A stretch of DNA of 64,000 nucleotides, from assembly GCF_001949145.1 (NCBI RefSeq), contig NW_019091371.1:616362-680361 (forward strand), written 5' to 3'. The position numbers were made by a program, and so were the translations under genes. The stretch is from Acanthaster planci (Eukaryota; Echinodermata; Asteroidea; Valvatida; Acanthasteridae). Under the pieces are notes generated by a model. The model searched no databases, had not been told where the DNA came from, and was given only the letters and a program-made list of their open reading frames with translations. The stretch's first letter is position 1. Every line of letters begins with the position of its first letter. This document shows positions 26,201-35,200 of the stretch, one piece after another.

Positions 26201-29200
26201 CAGAGGGTCACTTGGCTTGCAGGAAACTCACCCACTGACCAAACTGACCAGGATCAATAAGGAATTCTCAAGTAACAACCTAAAGACAATTATTCACTCA
26301 TTTTGAAATGCACATCTTAAGTAGAAATTGCTAATGAGAGGGCAGCCAGCACTCTTCAACATAGAAATTCAAACATGGCTCTGAGTATGCAACTGCCAAC
26401 TGTACTGCATACGTAACACTGAATACAAATGTACAGATGAGTGTATGCATGGGAGTGTGCGTACATGTATATGCACCTACATGTACGTGTACTATCATCT
26501 GTCAATTTAGATACCACTACTTGATGCATTTATTCTTAAGCAAACACAAATTTATGACAGGTTATCAAACTAGGCTGAGTATAATCATCATGCTGCTCAT
26601 AGCAATTACACACTGTACTGGTACCAATGGCTTGGTTATGTGTAATAAGTTCATACAGACAGTGAGCATATACAGTGTTATGAATATACATGTATGTACA
26701 TTGTACATGTACAATGTATGTCAGAGCAGAGGCAAAACACATTGAAAGAATTAAGATTGATCTCCGCAATGTTAAGTACATCTTTTGAATAGTTTGCGGA
26801 ACCTGTTGCTACTGGTGCAATGTACATCTGACTTAGACTGGTCAACTGATCTTGGCTAGCTCAGTGGTCAAGTGGTTAAGATGTCTGCACTAGTAAGCAG
26901 GGAGTTGTGGGTTCAAGTCCCATCCCGAGTAAGCTTGGAAGTTGGTTTTTTCACAAATTCTCAGACACACTCTGAGCAAACAGTGTTATACATGTACATG
27001 TACTGGTACATTGGAGTAAGGCAAACCATGTAAAAAAAAATTAACATCTCTCCGACGCAAAGTACATGTACATGTACGTCTTTGGAAATTCATGCCAAAA
27101 ATTCATTTCAATATACTTTTTACACAAAATTCTCCAGAGAAAATGCATAATAACCAAAAACATTGATACATTGTAGTAAGAATCAACACTCTGTGAAACA
27201 CACACATTCTCCAGCACATCCTCACGATGAGAACAAGATCAAGTAGGTGTCAAGAAATCTCAAGTAAAGGCTACAGGCCCCATAACACCACAAACCTCAA
27301 AATGTCAACAGTATTTATTTGGACACTGATAAAGGTGCTCAATTTTGTTTGTGTAAATACAATATCATTGACCCGTACTAGGTCACTATGCAATCTTCAA
27401 TATATACTGTATGTACATGTACATACAGCCACTGACCCACACGTACATGTACAGTACCCACATGTACATGTACAGTACCCACATGTGCATGTACAGTACC
27501 CACATGTACATGTACAGAACCCACATGTATACATGTACATGTATGTACAACGTACTGGTACCATACATGTAAATTACCTGAACACCAGCTGACAAATTTC
27601 TGTAAACCATTTTCTGGCACAAGAGGGGGCTATTTGCTCCATGGTGTGGTGCACCACTTATTTTTAGTCAGATAAGGAAACTGTGTACTTTACTGTATGT
27701 GTACATGTATGTATTTCAGCATAAGGCAACTTGATTCTTAGAGCATTGCACTGTACCTTGTTTCAATGTTTTATGTACAAATATGATTAGACAATACAAC
27801 AATGTACCATACAATACTTATGTAAATGTGTCACGAATACCAGATAAACTCCAAGTCAGAGTTTAACTCATTATACATACATGTATGTCTGTTAGCCATA
27901 CAGACTGATGAAAACTGAACTTGACCAAATCATAAAAACCCACTAACTGCTGGTTAATTGCAAAACTACATGTAACTTGCTCCCAGAAATCCAGCTTTTT
28001 GGTATCTGACCTGCACCTTCATGTAATAACATCTTCTGCCAAGTGATAACTACTCAAACACATTTCAATTCATATGTTGTAAACACCTAGGCTGCATCTG
28101 AGTAAGTGTACATAAATGTTGTGGGTACAGTCATCCAAGTCTTAAAATCTGGTCTGTCAGTTTTTTCTACACCAGTAAATGTAACTTTCCCTCTTCTGTG
28201 CCAGTGCTGTACATACATGTACATGTATACATTATATTCTGAGCTGACTAGATGCCAGCTATTCTGGGAGGTCCTTAGAGAGGAGGTGACTAGTAGGTAT
28301 TCCCTCCAGAAAATAACTAGAAAAGAGTGCTTCATGTCTCGGCTTCCTGTGGGCTACATTGCTCATGTTGACTGCTACATGTCTGCAGCTAGGCTTGACC
28401 TGTCCTTGCTCTGTGGTACTCTGTGGCGTGACAGAATATTCCAAACCAAAGGGGAATATTGTGCATTGCACACACCATGATACATTTTAACACCACACTC
28501 GTGGAGGGTAAATGCCATCCTTTCACACGATATAAATCATCTCAGCAAAATTTCCTCCTTTCTAAGGGTTCAAACCCCATACCCACATGGAATGGATAAA
28601 ACATCTTCTGAACGTAATGTGCTAGGAACAACATTGAACACTGCAAGCCCTTGAACAGCGCGGGCACCACAGAACCATTTGGAACACCTCAGAAGATTTT
28701 TGAAAAAAGTTTGAAAAACAGTAAATACTGCTCAACCATACATAGATTTTGAATGAGTTGCACTCACCAACAAAATTTGGTAAAAAAGCCTTTTCAGGAA
28801 TAATTAGCAAATCACTAATCAATTTAATCCCTGAAAGCTCATTGAAAATCATGTCTAATGCCACCTGCCATTCTGCACCCATTACAGTGAAACGTCTGTA
28901 CCAGTATGCTACATAACATGGATAACCATGGATATCAAATTGTGCTAGTCTTTCAGCATGAGCACTCACACCTATTCTCCACACCAAACTGAAGTCAGAC
29001 AAAGCAATTAGCCCTCCTGTGTTGGGAATCAATTATTGTAAGATGATATGCCAAAGATTTTGCTTCTGGCCCCGGAGCGGAGGGAGGTTTGCACATCTGA
29101 CAGGTGAGGATGACGTGGTTTGCATTCAGTGCTTCTCTTCTGATGTGCTTATCCTTCATGGGAACTCGGGAAAACCTGTTTATGACTCCACTGTTATTGC

Positions 29201-32200
29201 TATTGAAACAAACAATAAAAAGGAAAATATTTTGCCAATGCTTTCGCTTTCAAAAACAGATGTACATATTTCGTTGAAAATTAACTACATTAACTTGTGG
29301 GATTAAGTGAAACAAATGTTTTCTTTTTCTTGTTTTTCAATGATATTACATGAAATAGAAAGCTCCAACTTATAACTGAGTAAGTCAAAGTGCTTTAGTA
29401 GAAGCATTATATCAGAACTTTGATTTAAAGGTCAGTAATTTCAGTTCAGTTCAGTTCAGTTCAAATCTTTTATTTTTACCAACACATATATCGACAAATA
29501 GAATTAATAATATAATAATTCAGCCAGTTTTAGCAATCTTTTCTGCCAACATTAAAAGTTTAAAATGGTATTTCTGGGGGCATATGAAATTCTATTCCGC
29601 ATCATCCTAGTCTGCAACTTGACTCCGTTTTTCCGGATGTGGCCAATATCCAACAAGGATGTGACCTTGTAGGCCCTTAAACCGAAAATGAGTTTGAATG
29701 CTTATACACTCAAATCCTGTAACTTACACATACAAGTGCAATGCAATGCCAAACTTGGATATCATCATCTACAGGTATTTATGGCTCAATGTAGGCTAGT
29801 GCTCCATGACCAGTAATTTTTCTGCAGTTGCTAAGTCAAATTGCTCCAAATAATACATTTCAGAGTATCTGGTGCACATAAAAAGTCCTACATTTACATC
29901 AGGGTCTGTCCAAACTCTGAAGTGTCTTCAGTTCCGAAGGTTCACCACTATTGGTTACAATATACATGTACATGTACAAGGAAATGCATGCTTATTGAGA
30001 CAAAGAGGAAGCAGGAACAGGATCCCTGGTAGCTGCAGCTGGTGGTTGGGCACAGGAAATCTCACTGCTGCAGTAACAGCTACTTGAGCGGGACATTTTT
30101 CCCGCCTAACTGTGGTTTGGTGAATCTTTAGATTTTGCCTTGGGGATAAATAGAAGGGCTGGGAGAAAATACCACTTCAGGCACTGACAGGAGTGCAAGG
30201 ACCATCCAGACTATGACAGTCCCATATCAGTGCAGATATTCAATGACAAATTAGGAATCCAAGTCAAAATTGAGATGTACAGTGCACATACGCATGTATA
30301 CATGTAATATAATGAGAACGTACATGTACATGTTTACCAAACAAATATTTTCTTACACTTGTCACCGGGCACTACACTCACAGTACATCATGTGCATACA
30401 TGTATGTACATGTATGGGTTATTTCATGAGGTTGGGACACAATTTATGAGAGTTGTTACATGGGTTCCGTAAAAATGAACAGCTATTTCTTTACATGTGG
30501 ATTTCAAATTGACATCTTGCAAGGCTGAATACAGAGGTGTGTGTTATTTTTACAGAGTAAATGACCTACTCTACAAGTTATGACAGGTGGTAAAAGTTGC
30601 AGATGTAACAAGTGACACTGTCTTAAACTGCGCCACAACCTCATGGAATGACCCACACCACTATGTTACACTGTGACAATCTGAACAAACTTAAGTTTTT
30701 GAACCATATGTCAGTTGTCTCTTTCCACTGCCATTCAGGATAATAACTAACCAATACAGTCGAATCTGGTTATTAAGAGGTCCTTCAGACTTGGCAAATT
30801 ACCTTGTTAAAACAGGACTCTTGTATTAACAGGAACAAAAACAATGAAAACCAAAGACCAAGACCAAAAGCAGAATCTTGTAGCACTGTTATTAACAAGT
30901 GCAACAAAACAGTGCTCCTATTAACAAAGTCCAACTGTATAAAATATCACCCGAGTTATTCATTGTATGAAAATTTAATTTCACGCTAAATTGAAATCAC
31001 ATAAGTTATGGTTAACCCCAGATCTGTGGGGTTTGTCATCCTCCACAGTCCCACAAAGCATGGTGGTCATGGTGGAAGGGGTAAGTTACAGTCACATCTT
31101 GATTTAAGGAAATGTAAAACTCAGCAGATCTGTAGAACAGGTTTCAGCAACATGTAGTAAGTTTGAATTGAAGGCTTACCCTTTTGTGCAAAGAACAGCC
31201 TGCAATCATATTCAAATCACAGACTGTCAGCCACTGGTACTGATATGAACAGAACTTCCCACAGAAATCCCTATGACACAAAATGGTCTGATCTTCATGA
31301 TGGAGATTGGAGCCATTAGAACTCAAAACCTGACCAAATCACTTTTCTTTTCACAAAGCATGTACTTGTACATCCCTCCTGTGTGAGTCAGCACACTGGA
31401 AATTTATCCCAGTAAATAATAAGCCAGCAACAGTAGTTACTGACTCCACTATGAATGGTTAGCCATAATCACTGTAATAATGCTGTCTTTGTTGGTAGAG
31501 AATCAAGTTACTTATAGGCCAACCTGTACCAGCATGTGAAACCAGGCACAGACAAAAGAATGGTGAAGAATTTATAGGCTTGACAATAGACTTTCCACTT
31601 GCTGTTTCCTTCAGGGCCAACAAAATTGTGCATTTGTTGACAGCGATAATAGTCTACGTTGTTCTATTGTGAACCAAATCACTGTTTATTAAGAAACAGC
31701 CAATTAATAGTCTCAGTTATTCCATTGTGAACCAAATCACTGTTTATTAAGAAACAGCCAAGTAGATTCTTCATGATGCACTGCGCATGCAACTCAGATT
31801 ATACATGTATGAAGACCACTTACTCTACACTCACCTAATTGAATTGCACAATTCAAGGACTGGATTAATCACAGAGCCCAGTCAACCCAACAGAAATTGT
31901 ACAAAAGGTTAAATGTACAATCCTGTGTCTGATGAGAAAAGCAGTTTGGAAGACTTTTTTGTGGATAAAATATCTACACGTTGAAAGACTCCCAAGGCAT
32001 TGGGAGACATTAATTTTAAACCAATTTCTACCAGTTTTCTGTTCGGCTAACAGTTGAACCTGTCAAGAATGATTCATGGCCTTAAAAATACATAATAACA
32101 ATTCTTTTAACAAATTGTTAAATGTTGATTTAACAAATGTTGATTGTACATCTATCACATAAATTCATGAAAATGACCAAGTACTTTGAAATAAAAACCC

Positions 32201-35200
32201 AGCGGGAGAAAAAGTGGGTGTATCTACTGAGAAATTTAATAGAGGATGTTGAAAGTTACTCGTGCCATACAAACCTGGTAGGCTAGTCCTCAATGTATCC
32301 TGAAACTTGCATTAATTACTGAAAATCCAAAGAGACTAGAGAAAACTATGCTTGTGTTTAAACCATTTATATATATTTAGATTTCCTTCAATTCTCCACA
32401 ACCAGTTTACATCCTGATTTCAACCACTCCCACTCAAACTAAGCTTAATACAATCACTGTAATGAATGTACATGTATAATACATACATACATTTACATGT
32501 ATACTAATCATACTATACAACAATAAAATCTGCTTTGAGCAGCATGTTATTAATGCCACTGTAAAACAAACATGTCTACCTTACCTTATGACCTTGAGAT
32601 GTCCTCAAACTTCAAAGAGCTTCATGAAAAAGCCCCTACCTCCCCCTACAGAATTGCAGGACCACTTGCTGAAAGAGGACGATTCTGATGACCAAAGAAT
32701 TCTCAACATACATGTACAGTGCATTGTTAACTCGTGCAGATGAATACCATTACCTTCTGACATCCAGCTGTATTAATATAACATGTGCCTCTCACTGACA
32801 GCTCATATAAACTGGGACACATCCAGTTGATCACAGCAGCATAGACATTCCACTTGCATAGTGTCTACAAAATTGTTGCAGCTCAATTTTTCCACTCATT
32901 GCATTTCAAATTACAGATCTGAAACCCTCAGCACGGGCACCACCTTTCAATAAAATTTCACCTCTGAAAATGGCCAAGACAGAGACCTCTTGAATAAGAT
33001 CTGACTTGGCACTTACCGACAGTTGGAAACTAGACTAACATTGAGTAGTGTTACTGGCCTTGTGATGAGGAAGGCAAGTATGCTTTTCCCCCATCTGTTC
33101 CATAATGATAATTGATTGGAAAGAAGAGACAGCCATGCACATGTAAGTGAATACATGAGGCAAAAAAGATCCCACAATGAACATATGTGCACATGTGCAT
33201 ATTTGGTATGGCATTAAGGAAATGCCTTTCCTGTCATGGTAACAAACAAATTGAGTGGTTATCTTACCAAGAACAATGTGATATGCTGATACTCCCAAAA
33301 TTCCTAAAATGACTTCTTATCAAGAACTGTTCAAATTCTGTGGGACTAGAGTAAAAGAAATTTTCAGCAATATCAAACAGCTTCAGAGGGTTTCAAACTT
33401 TGGATTTTGTTGTACCAAATACATTGAGCAATTTTGAAAAGAGTTTCCAGTGTAGCTTAATGAAAACTTAAAAATACTGCCAAAAATAATACTGCTGAAA
33501 TCATAGTGGTAGTTAGATATTTGAACTATGGAATTCTGTACAAATGGCTGTTTGTTTGCAGCAAACAGCACAAATTTCAATTCATGCATGCTCACAAAGC
33601 TGCAAGACAAGGGCAAGTACAAACATACTTAATGAAACAGTACTACACATACATGTAGTTATGAATGTTCCTCTGATGATTTCTTGTCAATGTTCTGAAG
33701 ATTTCATTTTATAACAACAAAAATTCATCTCAACAACCTGAAGGCATATGCACATGAGAACTGAAAAAATGTAGATACTCACAGATCTTAAAAAGGAGGT
33801 ACAGATTAGCACTGCAATTTGTTGTCATTAACTGTTTTTTACAGCAATGAATGACCAAATTCCAATTCGGCAGCAAAATGCCACATTCAGTGTATTCAAG
33901 AAAAACTACAAATTTACAAATATCAGTGGTATCACAGCACTGAAGATACCTGCACAAAATGATATGAACCTTTTCTTTAATCTGTAAGTGCTGTTAATAC
34001 AGGTGGGGGGGGGCACAAGGGATTTCAGACAAAGCAAAAACCTGAGTGTGATCAAGCTCAACCCACAATCCTGACATTTGTTGCACAAAAACCTAGACAG
34101 ACAAAGATCACATCAAGTGTCACAAATATGTTTGGCTCTCTTCAGTCTCCTTAACTGCTTGTTTTCCTCAGCTTACCCACTGATGGGAATTCCTGTATTG
34201 TTGAGCAATACCCAGTTTGCACCAGAACAGCCAAAATGTCAAGGTGCATGCACACATGTACGTACATGTGTACTGAGACAGATTAGGTAGGTTAGATTTT
34301 ACGTATGTACATAGATTTGCAGCAAAGCTGAGTGATTCCAGAGCATGGATACACCACAAGCCTGGGAAGTGACTACCGATATGTGGACTATCTGAATATC
34401 TTCATTTGCAGATACAGTGGGCATGTGATAGATGTACAGAACAGAGCTATAAAATGGACAATGTAACTTTATAATACAATACTTTTCGTTTGTGAGGTTT
34501 TTATTTTCAATGGTCTAATGTCAAAGAAATTATTTTTAGAAAAAAAGAGACAACTGTGCATGGATTATTCAAGAAATAAAAATTCCCTAGAGTTACATAC
34601 CGTAACATTTAAAGGAAAGTAACAATGCCAAAAAATAAATAACGAGTAGAAAACAATAGTTAAATTGCCAATAAAGCATCAGAAAGTCTACCCCTTGATA
34701 TGTGGTAATTTAATAGATTTTCAAGCTTCCTAGAAATGGTAATGTGATACAATTTAAGACATGGGTACATACTGTAATGTGCATGTGGGTAGGCTTTCCT
34801 GCAGTCAGAACAGTCACACCAGTCAGGACCAAGTTGAGGCAACATCAATATATCCTCATAACATTGTTAGTTCCCCTAACCTGGTACCAAGTTAGGGGAA
34901 CTTGTGTGTATTTCCTAAACCATTTTCTCCAAATGGCAGTAATTGTAGAATGGAGCACAAACCTTCCTTGATCCAACCCATGTAGCATGGTGAAACTGTA
35001 ATGAAATCTCAGCTCAACTGTGTTTATAAACACAGTTTCATCCCTACTCTACCTTAAGTTCTTTTCCTTATGTACATGTACTGTAAATGCTTGACACACA
35101 TGTACAGTAACGGTAAAAATATCTTCATCAATACTCACATGTCAGCCATGTTGACTTCTCAGATTATCCATGTACATGTTCTCACTTGTACTTAATCATA

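Noticed and set aside
26860-26929. Functional tRNA gene (also 56815-56883)
   Set aside because: A and B boxes are good, but the anticodon arm carries an extra base, the acceptor stem is incomplete and the flanks are shared between copies, so they are SINE heads.
27227-27622. Protein-coding frames with HVHVQYP or MYMWVL repeats
   Set aside because: They are translations of a 21-bp minisatellite, open in several frames on both strands.
28087-28480. Overlapping 82- and 124-codon frames
   Set aside because: The frames overlap on opposite strands, resemble nothing known, and include TACATGTA words that inflate open-frame length.
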